A stretch of 18,544 nucleotides of DNA, taken from contig JAUUYW010000021.1 in NCBI GenBank assembly GCA_030590265.1, positions 1-18,544 of the forward strand, in the 5' to 3' direction. Position numbers and translations under genes: made by a program. Positions within the stretch are counted from its first letter, which is position 1. Each line of letters opens with the position of its first letter. Of the stretch, positions 1 through 8,309 are shown in pieces. This stretch comes from Candidatus Krumholzibacteriia bacterium. Its GTDB lineage: Bacteria; Krumholzibacteriota; Krumholzibacteriia; LZORAL124-64-63. The notes under the pieces were generated by a model. That model was not told the DNA's origin, searched no databases, and worked only from the letters and a program-made list of their open reading frames with translations.

Positions 1-513
1 GGCGCTTTTTCCCGCACCGGCAGCGAACCATCTTTTGGCTCCAATAATGTGATCCTCACCCCTCATGCCGGTGAGTTGGCCCGTCTTTGCGGTTTGAGTT
101 CAGCCGAAGTGATGAGCCGACGGTTTGATCTGGTCCCTGAATTGGCTGCCCGTTGGGGTGTAGTTCTGATGCTCAAGGGTTCGCCTTCGGTGATCGCCGG
201 GCCCGATGGTCGGCTGTTCTTCAACACCAGTGGTGACGATGCCCTCGCCCGAGGCGGTTCAGGGGATGTACTTTCTGGCCTGCTTGGAGGCCTGTTGGCT
301 CAGGGCTGCGGACCTTTGGATGCAGCTCTGCTGGGTGCTTATGTGCATGGGTTGGCAGGATCCTACGCGGCAAACCTCACCAGTGCTCGCTCGGTGCTGG
401 TTCGCGAAACAGCCTCCGCCATCGGGCAGGTTTTTGGCGCCATGGAAGAAGAAGCCAGCACCTATGCCGATCTGCGTCGGCGCGTTTGGCCCCTCGAGAT
501 CAAGGATAATTGA
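1..513 (+). CDS. nnrD: ADP-dependent (S)-NAD(P)H-hydrate dehydratase, C-terminal part (5' truncated by window edge)
   Basis: The reading frame is open from base 1, so the start lies outside the window; 170 residues are visible. The enzyme dehydrates the damaged cofactors NADHX/NADPHX back to NAD(P)H, using ADP in bacteria. Seen here: the YjeF C-terminal signature ILTPHAGE (visible residues 18-25), a KGSPSVI strand, and the nucleotide-binding loop with an N-T-S-G segment at 75-78 followed by GGSGD ending at D89, the expected catalytic aspartate. A GLLAQG helix follows. Many bacteria fuse this domain to an N-terminal NnrE epimerase; that cannot be judged from the visible part. The stop codon abuts the tsaD start (TGAATG), so the two are probably co-transcribed and translationally coupled. 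The family is clear; the full domain make-up is unknown. Confidence 0.93.
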   Translation, partial: GAFSRTGSEPSFGSNNVILTPHAGELARLCGLSSAEVMSRRFDLVPELAARWGVVLMLKGSPSVIAGPDGRLFFNTSGDDALARGGSGDVLSGLLGGLLAQGCGPLDAALLGAYVHGLAGSYAANLTSARSVLVRETASAIGQVFGAMEEEASTYADLRRRVWPLEIKDN

Positions 514-1524
514 ATGAAGGTTTTGGGCATAGAAACATCCTGTGATGATACCAGTGTAGCCCTGTACGACAGTCAGTCCGGTGTGGCCGAGAACCTGGTT
601 TCCAGTCAGGTCCAGTTGCACAATCATTTTGGTGGTGTAGTGCCGGAGCTGGCGTCCCGCGCGCACCTGGTCAATCTGCTGCCTTTGGTGGACCATCTTC
701 TCCAACGACAAAACCTTAAGTTGAAAGACCTCGACGGGGTGGCAGTGACCGCCGGGCCAGGTTTGGTGGGCGCTCTTTTGGTGGGGCTTTCCACCGGAAA
801 GGCTTTGGCCATGTCGGCTGATCTTCCTTTGGTGGGCATTCATCATATTGAAGGTCACATTCTGGCCAACGCCCTGACCCAGGAGATGGTTTTTCCGGCC
901 ATGGTGCTGGTTGTTTCCGGAGGTCACACCGAAGTGATCCACATGACCGAAGTTGGGATCTACGAAAAACTGGGTGGAACCCTGGATGATGCCGCCGGAG
1001 AAGCCTATGACAAAACAGCCAAGCTCTTGGGTTTGCCCTATCCCGGTGGCCCACCCATCGACCAACTGGCAGGTCGGGGAACACCCGGGCGTTTCAAATT
1101 TCCGCGTCCCCTGCAAAAGGATCCCCGCATTGTCTTCAGTTTCAGTGGCCTGAAAACCGCTGTGCGCCTGGCGGTTGAAGAACTTCCGCAACCCCTGTCC
1201 GACCAGGATGTGGCCGATGTTTGTTATGAAGTGCAGGAGGCCATCGTCGACAGCCTGACCCACCGATTGTTCAAGGCCGCCCGGCTCAAGCATGTGAAAG
1301 CGGTCTATCTTGCCGGTGGGGTGGCTGCCAACAGCGGTTTGCGTTATCGGACCGCCGAGGAAGCGAAAAAACGCGGGCTGCATTTCTTGCCGCCCGAACG
1401 AGTTTATTGCACCGACAACGCTGCCATGATCGCCTATGCAGGTTGGTGCCATCTGGCTGCAGGCCAACGCGATGGTTTGGATCTGGACAGCTTTCCCCGG
1501 GGGACTTTGACCTCCTGGCGATAA
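514..1524 (+). CDS. tsaD: tRNA N6-adenosine threonylcarbamoyltransferase TsaD
   Basis: TsaD transfers the threonylcarbamoyl group from TC-AMP to A37 of ANN-decoding tRNAs, acting in the cytoplasm with TsaB and TsaE to make t6A. The 336 residues match the usual family length. Visible motifs: N-terminal IETSCDDTS (6-14); the metal-binding HIEGH with H111 and H115; SGGHT (135-139); the LDDAAGEAYDKTAKLLG segment with GGPP just after it; FSFSGLKTAV; AGGVAANS; and TDNAAMIAYAG with D301 as the third metal ligand. The ATG directly follows the nnrD stop codon with no gap, so translation is probably coupled to that gene. The 74 bases after the stop codon hold no convincing terminator. Apparently intact and a normal housekeeping copy. 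Confidence 0.97.
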   Translation: MKVLGIETSCDDTSVALYDSQSGVAENLVSSQVQLHNHFGGVVPELASRAHLVNLLPLVDHLLQRQNLKLKDLDGVAVTAGPGLVGALLVGLSTGKALAMSADLPLVGIHHIEGHILANALTQEMVFPAMVLVVSGGHTEVIHMTEVGIYEKLGGTLDDAAGEAYDKTAKLLGLPYPGGPPIDQLAGRGTPGRFKFPRPLQKDPRIVFSFSGLKTAVRLAVEELPQPLSDQDVADVCYEVQEAIVDSLTHRLFKAARLKHVKAVYLAGGVAANSGLRYRTAEEAKKRGLHFLPPERVYCTDNAAMIAYAGWCHLAAGQRDGLDLDSFPRGTLTSWR

Positions 1525-1579
1525 TCTCCCCACAATAAATCCTACGAACACTCTCCACGGCACAACTTGGATAGTCTCT

Positions 1580-1595
1580 TGGCATGCCCTTTGCG
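1580..1595 (+). promoter_or_regulatory. Sigma-54 (RpoN) -24/-12 promoter for the signalling operon
   Basis: The sequence reads TGGCATG, four bases, TTGCG, against the consensus TGGCACG-N4-TTGCW. The invariant GG (1581-1582) and GC (1593-1594) are correctly spaced. By convention transcription would start near 1606. That lies downstream of an in-frame ATG at 1599, so translation should begin at the ATG at 1665. Such promoters need an AAA+ enhancer-binding activator; none is encoded in this window. Confidence 0.7.
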
Positions 1596-1664
1596 TAAAT
1601 GAACTTGAACCAATCCCCCCAAAACTGGGAGTTGAGGGTAATAGTTCTTACGAAATGGGAAAAA

Positions 1665-2666
1665 ATGACAGGGAAAGCACGGGTCCTCATCGCAGATGAC
1701 GAACCCCACATCAGACGGATTCTACAGTTCCTGCTGCAAAACGAAGGTTTTGAAGTTCAACTGGCTGAAGACGGTACAAAAGCCGTGGAAGCTGTGAGAA
1801 ACTGGCAGCCCGATTTGGTGCTATTGGACGTGATGATGCCACATATGGATGGTTTTGAGGTCCTGCAGAACATTCGGGCCAATTACGAAACTGCCCATCT
1901 GCCAGTTATCATGCTGACCGCCAAAGGTGAAGTCTCGGATAAAGTTAGGGGTTTGCGCGGTGGTGCCAATGACTACATGATCAAGCCTTTTGACCAGGAT
2001 GAGCTGCTTTTGCGTGTCAGCAATCTGCTCAACACCTCCCGACGCGAACGGGAGGCCAATCCCCTGACAGGACTGCCCGGAAATCGTGCGATCGAACGGG
2101 AAACATCTGACCGCATCAACAGTGATGCCGAATTCGGTTTCATGTACATCGACATCGATCGTTTCAAAAGTTTCAACGATTTTTATGGATTCAGCCGTGG
2201 CGACGACGCCATCAGTTTTTTGGCGGATATTCTGGTTCAGAGCTCCCGTGAATTTGGATCAAAATCTGATTTTATCGGTCATGTGGGTGGCGATGATTTT
2301 GTAATGATCACCGAACCCCATTGTGCCGAACACCTTGGCCGGCAAATTATCGAGAAATTCGATATTGGAGTGGTTGATTTGCACGATGAAGAGGAGGCCC
2401 AAAAGGGTTTCCTGCAGGTGGAAAGCCGCAGTGGCGATATGCGCCAATTGCCATTGATCACTCTGACGGTTGCCCTGGTGACCAATGCCAAGGGCCGTTT
2501 TGAACACCCTGCACAGCTGAGTGATACCATGGCCGAGCTCAAACGCCACGGCAAAACCATGACCAGCAGTGTTCTGGTTCGTGAACGAAGAACCACCAAT
2601 GGGGAAAAGCAATTTGATGTGGCCGAAGTTGTGGTCACCAGTGGATCCATTGACTCAAACTCCTGA
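1665..2666 (+). CDS. Response regulator with receiver and GGDEF (variant GGDDF) domains
   Basis: A 333-residue cytoplasmic protein. Residues 6-120 form a receiver domain: acidic pair D11-D12, phospho-acceptor D55 in LLDVMMP, T85, and K107 in IKPF. Residues 130-310 form a GGDEF (diguanylate cyclase) domain: LTGLPGN (134-140), YIDIDRFKSFND (161-172) with the metal-site aspartate, and signature GGDDF (208-212). Two departures from the classical enzyme: the fourth signature residue is D instead of E, and the RxxD inhibitory site appears as SKSD, without arginine. Cyclase activity is therefore plausible but unproven; the domain could be a GTP or c-di-GMP sensor. The start at 1665 is chosen because the sigma-54 start site falls after the upstream ATG at 1599 and because homology begins at RVLIADDE. 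The ribosome site (GGGA, 1657-1660) is weak. The stop codon is 13 bases before the next gene. Confidence 0.9.
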   Translation: MTGKARVLIADDEPHIRRILQFLLQNEGFEVQLAEDGTKAVEAVRNWQPDLVLLDVMMPHMDGFEVLQNIRANYETAHLPVIMLTAKGEVSDKVRGLRGGANDYMIKPFDQDELLLRVSNLLNTSRREREANPLTGLPGNRAIERETSDRINSDAEFGFMYIDIDRFKSFNDFYGFSRGDDAISFLADILVQSSREFGSKSDFIGHVGGDDFVMITEPHCAEHLGRQIIEKFDIGVVDLHDEEEAQKGFLQVESRSGDMRQLPLITLTVALVTNAKGRFEHPAQLSDTMAELKRHGKTMTSSVLVRERRTTNGEKQFDVAEVVVTSGSIDSNS

Positions 2667-2668
2667 CC

Positions 2669-2674
2669 AAAGGG
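2669..2674 (+). promoter_or_regulatory. Ribosome binding site deciding the start at 2680
   Basis: AAAGGG lies five bases before the ATG at 2680 and just after the stop codon of the GGDEF gene. It favours this start over the in-frame ATG at 2569 inside the upstream gene. Confidence 0.55.
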
Positions 2675-2679
2675 CACTC

Positions 2680-5079
2680 ATGCCAATCACTGGCGGGCAT
2701 TTTTATTTGGATTTCAAGGTTGATTCGGCCGTTAGCCGTGTGATGACCGATTTGCACGGGGATGGGGGCATCCCGGACTTGAAATCCCTTGGACAGAGTG
2801 TGGTCGATGCCATGGCCGACCAACAAGGTGTGTTGGTGGTGACTTTTGCCATCAACCCGGCCATTTCGGGCCTTCTTGATCCCGGTTGGAAACATAGCAC
2901 CATGCAGGTTCTGATGGGTGGCAGGGTGCTCGGTAAGGCTCAGTGGCAGTCCCATTCCACAGGTTGGCCCATGCAATTGCCGTTGGATAACATGGACTGG
3001 GGCATTCAACCTCCTCCCGAAGGAACTCCCTGGCCTGGCAACAACATGCGCCTTTCATCAGCCCGGACTTCCGGAGACTGGGCCAGAATCCTGGTTCGGG
3101 CCGGCGAACGTTCCGCAATTTTGGTGTCTTTGGGATATGAGGCATCCCTGACCAGCAATCCACAATGGGGCCACGAAATGGTCCAGATGCAGCAAGTGCT
3201 TCAACTGATCATTGACCAGTGGGCAGGATTTGTTTCCAGAGATCTGGAACTGAACCAACTCGCCAACCAAAAAAAGGCACTGTCCCGACTGAACCGTCTG
3301 CAGGGAAGGTTTGTGGGGATGGCCTCTCATGAATTCAAAACCCCGCTGACTTCCATCACTGCCTATGCCGACGCCCTGCTGGGACAGTTTGAGGAAGAAA
3401 AGATGCCTTTGGCCACGGAATTCCTGGGTGTGATTCGCACCGAAGCCGGGCGTTTGTTGCGCATGGTCAATCGAATTCTGGATTTCTCTCGCATGGAATA
3501 TGGGGCTCGTCTTCTGGGTGGAACACCTCATGAACTGGGACCCTTGGTTGAAGAGACAATTCTTGCTTTGCGGCCGACCATTGCCGCCAAAAATCTTAAT
3601 TGTTTTCTGGAGAACGATGGGCCGGTTCCCCGGGCCATTGTGGACGCTGACCTTATTCGCCAGGTGATGGTGAATCTTTTGGGCAACGCGGTGAAATTCA
3701 CTCCCCAAGGGGGGCGCATTGTCGTCAGTCTGGTGGAAGTCGAGTCTTCGGTGGAAGTGCGCATTGCTGACACGGGTCCAGGAATTCCCCAGCAGGATAT
3801 CCACCGCATTTTCCGTGAATTTTACCGATCCCGCGAAACTGCCTCGCATGAAGAAGGAACCGGTCTGGGATTGACCATCGTGAGGCACATCATCAACCTG
3901 CATGGCGGCAGTGTTGAAGCCCGGCAGCGTTTTGGTGGTGGTTCGGTCTTTATTTTCCGTGTTCCCAAGGAAGTGCACAATCTGGGATCCCTGCCCAGTC
4001 GATTCACCGCCAGAGTCGACCAGGACGATGCTCGCCGTCTGCTGACCACGATCCTGCAATTGATGGCCGAAATGGCTGGGGCTAAAAAACTCGTCATGCT
4101 GCTGCGCGGAACTGATGATGTCTTGAGTCCGGTGGCTGGTTTTGGTTGGGCCGAAACTGCGGCTGTCTCATGGACGGTTGAGCAACTTTCATCCTGGCAA
4201 CAGATTCAATGTGTGCAGTTGGTTGCGGAAAACCCCCAACTGGATTGGGCCTGGTATCCAGGTGGTCAACCGGATCCAAAATCTACCATGCTGGTACCCC
4301 TTGCCCGGGGCAAACAATGTCTGGGCTGTCTGGTTTTGCAGCATCCCATCAGTGGAAAGGAATTTGGTCCCCATAGCCAGGAACAACTCTCGGTTCTGGG
4401 CCGGGTGATTTCAACTGCGATCTATGAGTTGGTCCCCGATGACAGCCGATCCCAGGAATCGTCGGGCACCGCCCAGGTCACCAAAACCATGGAGGCGTTG
4501 CGCACTTTACTCCAGACCAGACGCAACGGTGTTCCCACTGCTGCAGCCGATGCCTTGCACTTGCTGGGAAGCCTGGCCCGCGAGATGGAACTTCCAGATC
4601 AACAAATTCAGGACTTGCAGTATGCGGCAGCTCTGCATGATGCAGGCATGGCCAGGGTGGAAGATGAAATTCTGCTTGGCGAAAGCGAACTCAGTTATGA
4701 CGAAAGAGATGAAGTGGATCGGCATGTGGAACAGGGAGTGGACTTGATGAATCCCCTGTTGCCCGGTGATGAAGTGGCCCAAATGATTCGTCACCATCAT
4801 GAACGATTTGACGGCTCGGGATTTCCCAACGGCTTGAAGGGAAATGAAATTCCCACAGGTGCTCGCCTTTTGGCTGTGATCGATACCTGGTTCAGCTTGA
4901 CCCGTGGGCGTTCTTACCGCGTGGGGTTGCCGGCGGGCGAAGCCTTGCAGGAAATCCTGGACAACGCCGGGACCCAGTTTGATCCCCAGGTCGTTGCCGC
5001 TTTTGAATCAATTTTGCAAAGGGAAGGATGTTTGCCAAACGTCCCTCTCCAACACGGACCCGTCGGGTTCAGTATCTGA
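2680..5079 (+). CDS. Hybrid sensor histidine kinase-GAF-HD-GYP phosphodiesterase fusion (cytosolic)
   Basis: A 799-residue protein with no signal peptide or membrane segment that I can see. Residues 1-200 are an input region of uncertain type, perhaps GAF-like. Then come HisKA with the H-box SHEFKTPLTS (phospho-acceptor H217) and HATPase_c with N-box N336, DTGPGIP (from D364), FREFYR and GTGLGLTI. A GAF-like domain spans about 440-590 and an HD-GYP domain about 617-783. The HD-GYP domain keeps H653-D654, RHVE, HHHE (705-708), DGSGFP (GYP as GFP) and a later aspartate in VIDTW, so the metal site looks complete. The usual HDIGK lysine is methionine (HDAGM). The expected roles are autophosphorylation with transfer to receivers and c-di-GMP hydrolysis. 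The start at 2680 follows an AAAGGG site (2669-2674) after the previous stop codon; an in-frame ATG at 2569 would overlap the upstream gene by about 100 bases and lacks support. Confidence 0.9.
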   Translation: MPITGGHFYLDFKVDSAVSRVMTDLHGDGGIPDLKSLGQSVVDAMADQQGVLVVTFAINPAISGLLDPGWKHSTMQVLMGGRVLGKAQWQSHSTGWPMQLPLDNMDWGIQPPPEGTPWPGNNMRLSSARTSGDWARILVRAGERSAILVSLGYEASLTSNPQWGHEMVQMQQVLQLIIDQWAGFVSRDLELNQLANQKKALSRLNRLQGRFVGMASHEFKTPLTSITAYADALLGQFEEEKMPLATEFLGVIRTEAGRLLRMVNRILDFSRMEYGARLLGGTPHELGPLVEETILALRPTIAAKNLNCFLENDGPVPRAIVDADLIRQVMVNLLGNAVKFTPQGGRIVVSLVEVESSVEVRIADTGPGIPQQDIHRIFREFYRSRETASHEEGTGLGLTIVRHIINLHGGSVEARQRFGGGSVFIFRVPKEVHNLGSLPSRFTARVDQDDARRLLTTILQLMAEMAGAKKLVMLLRGTDDVLSPVAGFGWAETAAVSWTVEQLSSWQQIQCVQLVAENPQLDWAWYPGGQPDPKSTMLVPLARGKQCLGCLVLQHPISGKEFGPHSQEQLSVLGRVISTAIYELVPDDSRSQESSGTAQVTKTMEALRTLLQTRRNGVPTAAADALHLLGSLAREMELPDQQIQDLQYAAALHDAGMARVEDEILLGESELSYDERDEVDRHVEQGVDLMNPLLPGDEVAQMIRHHHERFDGSGFPNGLKGNEIPTGARLLAVIDTWFSLTRGRSYRVGLPAGEALQEILDNAGTQFDPQVVAAFESILQREGCLPNVPLQHGPVGFSI

Positions 5080-5088
5080 GGAGACGAA

Positions 5089-5478
5089 ATGAGCTTTCTG
5101 GCTCGCATTCTCATCGTTGACGACGAAATGCCCATCAGCACTTTGTTGACCCAGACTTTTGAACAGGATGGCCACCAGGTGACCACAGCCGGCAACGGCA
5201 TCGAGTGCATGAATAAAATGGCCAGTTTCAGACCGGATGTAGTGATCATGGATATCATGATGCCCAAACTCGACGGCGTGGATACCACCCGGCTGATTCG
5301 ACGCAACAAAAACTATAGCGATACGGTGATCGTGGCCCTCTCGGCCAAAGCTGACGAAGAAACCCGCAAACGCATGCGAGAGGCCGGAGCCAATTTGTTC
5401 ATGCGCAAACCTTTTGTGATTGCCAAACTGGTGGCCAGGGTTAATCAGATCCTGGAAACCCGCTCGGGAGCAAAGTAG
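5089..5478 (+). CDS. Single-domain response regulator (CheY-like receiver)
   Basis: At 129 residues this is a receiver domain and nothing else. The acidic pocket is D11-D12, the phospho-acceptor D55 lies in IMDIMMP, the switch residue is S85 in ALSAKAD, and the conserved lysine is K107 in MRKPF. It has no output domain, so it should act by protein contact or as a phosphotransfer intermediate. It sits between the two kinase fusions, nine bases after the first and four before the second, which makes it a likely phosphorylation target of one or both. A GAGGAGA site at 5079-5085 precedes the ATG. Its real partner cannot be read from the sequence. Confidence 0.93.
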   Translation: MSFLARILIVDDEMPISTLLTQTFEQDGHQVTTAGNGIECMNKMASFRPDVVIMDIMMPKLDGVDTTRLIRRNKNYSDTVIVALSAKADEETRKRMREAGANLFMRKPFVIAKLVARVNQILETRSGAK

Positions 5479-5482
5479 GCAG

Positions 5483-8224
5483 ATGCAGTATCTGATCTCC
5501 GAAATCACCCTCAGCCCAGCCACCATACAGGCGGCTTTGACCGGTACAATGGCTGCCGTAGATGTGCCGGGTGCAGTGGTGGTCGTGCTGGTGATCGGGT
5601 CGGGTTTGGCTGTCTGGGCAGGGATGATGGGGCGACGATTGATCACCCGGAATCGGCGCCTGCAACAAATCCGCGAAGATCTTGAAGCAGTCAATGATCA
5701 TCTCGGAATCGAGGCCGAACAATTCCGCAAGAAAATGCTCGATGCCGTTTCTATCGCCGAAAGAATGAAAGACCGGAACAACAATTTTCGCAGCACCAAC
5801 CGCACCCTGGAAAAAATTCTCAGTGTTTCGGCCCGCATCAACGCCACCGTTTATCTCCCTGACCTGCTGCCCAAAGTGGTGGCGGCGGTGAAGGATATCA
5901 ACGGTTTCGGCAAGGTTGTGCTCTATGTCTGGTCTCAGGAAACACAAGCCTACGAAGCAAGAGCCTTTGCCGGCGTGCCGGAGATGGAAAAACCGACACT
6001 CATCGGCGACCAGGTCAGCAATGAACAATACGAAGATTTGTCCCATGCCCGGCACCGCTATTCCAATTGTTTCCTGGTGCGCGATGAAGAAGTTGAAGAT
6101 TCCAAATTCTACGAGCCGGGTCAGGGACCACCTGCCAGCAGCCTGGATCGCAACTGGCGCACGGGAACTGTCCTGGTAGTGCCACTGATCAGCCTCAAGG
6201 GTGAAGTCATCGGTTATCTGAACCTGGATTGTCCCAGTGACGGTCTGGTGCCGGATATGGTGCAAATCAAACATCTGGAATTTCTTGTGCAGCAGGCCGC
6301 CACCGCCATCGAATCGGCAGGCGTGTATGAAAGCCTCGCTCGCAACAACGCCGAACTCAGCCGGGCTTCGGAAAAGCTGGACAGTTTGTCCGAGATGAAA
6401 AACCAGTTCGTGGCCAACGTCAGTCATGAATTGCGCACGCCCTTGACTTCCATTTCGGCCTACACGGAACTGCTGCAACAAAACATGGACACCATGAACC
6501 AGCAGATGCGCAGCGAATTCCTGAAAGTCATCAACGATGAAAGCAAAAAGCTGACCGAGATCATCGACGATATTCTGAATCTGGGAAAGATGTCCAATGG
6601 TCAAACGGAACTGAACACCGTTGAAACCGACATGGTGACTCTGATCAATCGCATGGAAGCTTCATGGCGCAGCCGGGCCCAGGAGCAGGACATCATCTTC
6701 AAGGTGGAGGCCGAAGCCGAGAGCATCAAATTGCCTGTGGATACTATTTTGTTCCAGCAACTTCTGGGACACCTCTTGAGCAACGCTTTCAAATTCACCC
6801 AACGTGGCGGCCGCATCACCGTGCGGGTTATTGAAACAGGCACCGCCGTACGATTGCAGGTGCAGGATACGGGCATCGGCATTCCCGAAGACCAACTGTT
6901 GGCAGTCTTTGACCGTTTCTATCAGGTTGACGGTTCCGCAACCCGGGAACACAACGGCCAGGGTGTCGGTCTGGCTATTTGCCGGGATATTGTCTCCCAT
7001 CACGACGGACGCATCTGGGCCGACAATGTTGAAACCGGTGGGACTTTGTTCACGGTCATGATGCCTTGTCGACCGGTTGTTGTCCAAGCTGCCGATAGTC
7101 ACGCTTCCTGGGGAACACCTTTTGAACCCGGTGAATTCATGCAACGAATGTTGCATTGGATCAGCGAAAGCATGGGTATCCAAACGGCAACCCTGATGAT
7201 GCCTGACGATCAGGACGAATTCCTCACCATCAGAGCGGGTATTGGCATTCCTGATTCCGTGGTGCAAAGTGCCAGGGTGCGCAGGGGTTCGGGTTTTGCC
7301 GGTCAGGTATGGAAGAATCAACAGACCATGCTCATTGAAGATGTGACCGGTGATCAGCGCTCGGATCAGGAATTCAGTGAACCCCGATACTCGACGCCCA
7401 GCCTGCTTTGTGTGCCTTTGAAGAACGGCAAAGAAGTGGTTGGAGTGATCTCTGTGAACAACAAAATCGATGGTCGTCCCCTCGATTCCGATGATAGCCT
7501 TTTCCTGGAAAGCATGGCCACTTACATGACTGGTTTGTTGCTGCGGCATCGCCGCTGGCAGGAAGGTATGTTGGACTTTCAGTCGGTTCGAAATGCCTTG
7601 CGGGTCACAACATCAGTAGGGCGTTTGCGCCATGAAAGTTTGCGCCCTGTGTGTCAGGAAATTTGTCTGGAAACGGCCCGCAACATCATGTTGCCGGCCG
7701 ATGAATTGGAACATCTGGCCTTCAGTTTGCAATTTTACGATGTTGGACTCAGCATAGTGCCACCCCAGTTATTGAACAAACCCGGGCCCTTTGACCCCAA
7801 GGAAGAAGTCCAGATGCGCCGGCACGTCAGAGCCAGTCTGGAAATCCTCAAGCCATTGGGACCCGACTCGAAGGTGCGTCAGTTGATCCTGCACCATCAC
7901 GAAAATTACGACGGTTCCGGATATCCCATGGGCCTGGCCGGAGAATCGATCCCCCTGGGATCGCGTCTGGTGCGCCTGACTGATACCTTGTCTGCTCTGC
8001 TGAGTCAGCGGCCCTGGCGTCCTGCCTTCACCCTGGATCAGGCTTTGGCCGAAATCAGGGCTGGCGCGGGTCGAATCTACTGCCCTCGCATGGCTTCGGT
8101 GTTTTTGGTTGAGGCGGAGAAACGCCGTGCCCGCATCACCGACATGCAAAACAAATCCGCCAACAGCCGGGACCTGGTCCACCCTTCGGCAGGGATGCAC
8201 AATCATCATATATTGAAGACCTGA
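5483..8224 (+). CDS. Membrane-anchored histidine kinase-GAF-HD-GYP fusion with degenerate HD motif
   Basis: A 913-residue protein. One hydrophobic segment (about 26-49) followed by RR suggests a membrane anchor with the bulk in the cytoplasm. A charged helical stretch (about 52-105), likely coiled coil, leads into GAF (110-285) and HisKA with SHELRTPLTS (H315). HATPase_c follows, with N-box near 433, DTGIGIP from D462, FDRFYQ and GQGVGLAI. A second GAF domain (about 546-692) and HD-GYP (about 705-885) complete it. In the HD-GYP domain the first metal histidine is replaced (Y752-D753 instead of HD), while RRHV, HHHE (804-807) and DGSGYP remain. Phosphodiesterase activity is thus doubtful. The order from the kinase core onward matches the 2680-5079 protein, suggesting paralogy. 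The start at 5483 lies just after the previous stop codon; an earlier in-frame ATG at 5420 would overlap the receiver gene. Confidence 0.9.
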   Translation: MQYLISEITLSPATIQAALTGTMAAVDVPGAVVVVLVIGSGLAVWAGMMGRRLITRNRRLQQIREDLEAVNDHLGIEAEQFRKKMLDAVSIAERMKDRNNNFRSTNRTLEKILSVSARINATVYLPDLLPKVVAAVKDINGFGKVVLYVWSQETQAYEARAFAGVPEMEKPTLIGDQVSNEQYEDLSHARHRYSNCFLVRDEEVEDSKFYEPGQGPPASSLDRNWRTGTVLVVPLISLKGEVIGYLNLDCPSDGLVPDMVQIKHLEFLVQQAATAIESAGVYESLARNNAELSRASEKLDSLSEMKNQFVANVSHELRTPLTSISAYTELLQQNMDTMNQQMRSEFLKVINDESKKLTEIIDDILNLGKMSNGQTELNTVETDMVTLINRMEASWRSRAQEQDIIFKVEAEAESIKLPVDTILFQQLLGHLLSNAFKFTQRGGRITVRVIETGTAVRLQVQDTGIGIPEDQLLAVFDRFYQVDGSATREHNGQGVGLAICRDIVSHHDGRIWADNVETGGTLFTVMMPCRPVVVQAADSHASWGTPFEPGEFMQRMLHWISESMGIQTATLMMPDDQDEFLTIRAGIGIPDSVVQSARVRRGSGFAGQVWKNQQTMLIEDVTGDQRSDQEFSEPRYSTPSLLCVPLKNGKEVVGVISVNNKIDGRPLDSDDSLFLESMATYMTGLLLRHRRWQEGMLDFQSVRNALRVTTSVGRLRHESLRPVCQEICLETARNIMLPADELEHLAFSLQFYDVGLSIVPPQLLNKPGPFDPKEEVQMRRHVRASLEILKPLGPDSKVRQLILHHHENYDGSGYPMGLAGESIPLGSRLVRLTDTLSALLSQRPWRPAFTLDQALAEIRAGAGRIYCPRMASVFLVEAEKRRARITDMQNKSANSRDLVHPSAGMHNHHILKT

Positions 8225-8297
8225 CTTGCTGGTGGGAATTCCGTTCAGCTCCTGCGGATTCTGCCGATGCTAACTGGGTAACAGCCAACCCCGAACC

Positions 8298-8303
8298 GGA
8301 GGA
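8298..8303 (+). promoter_or_regulatory. Ribosome binding site supporting a TTG start
   Basis: GGAGGA lies six bases before the TTG at 8310, which begins exactly where receiver homology begins. It decides a non-ATG start for the last gene of the signalling operon. Confidence 0.7.
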
Positions 8304-8309
8304 ATTGCC

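Noticed and set aside
259..1563. A 434-codon open frame on the minus strand
   Set aside because: It lies opposite nnrD and tsaD, which carry clear conserved motifs; its translation shows no recognisable family and low complexity in places. Taken as an antisense shadow.
1599..1664. Upstream in-frame ATG adding 22 residues to the receiver-GGDEF protein
   Set aside because: It precedes the predicted sigma-54 transcription start near 1606 and the added residues do not resemble a receiver N-terminus.
8225..8309. The 85-base gap before the last receiver gene as a separate promoter region
   Set aside because: No convincing -35/-10 pair, -24/-12 pair or terminator was found; GGAATTCC here is a short palindrome expected by chance.
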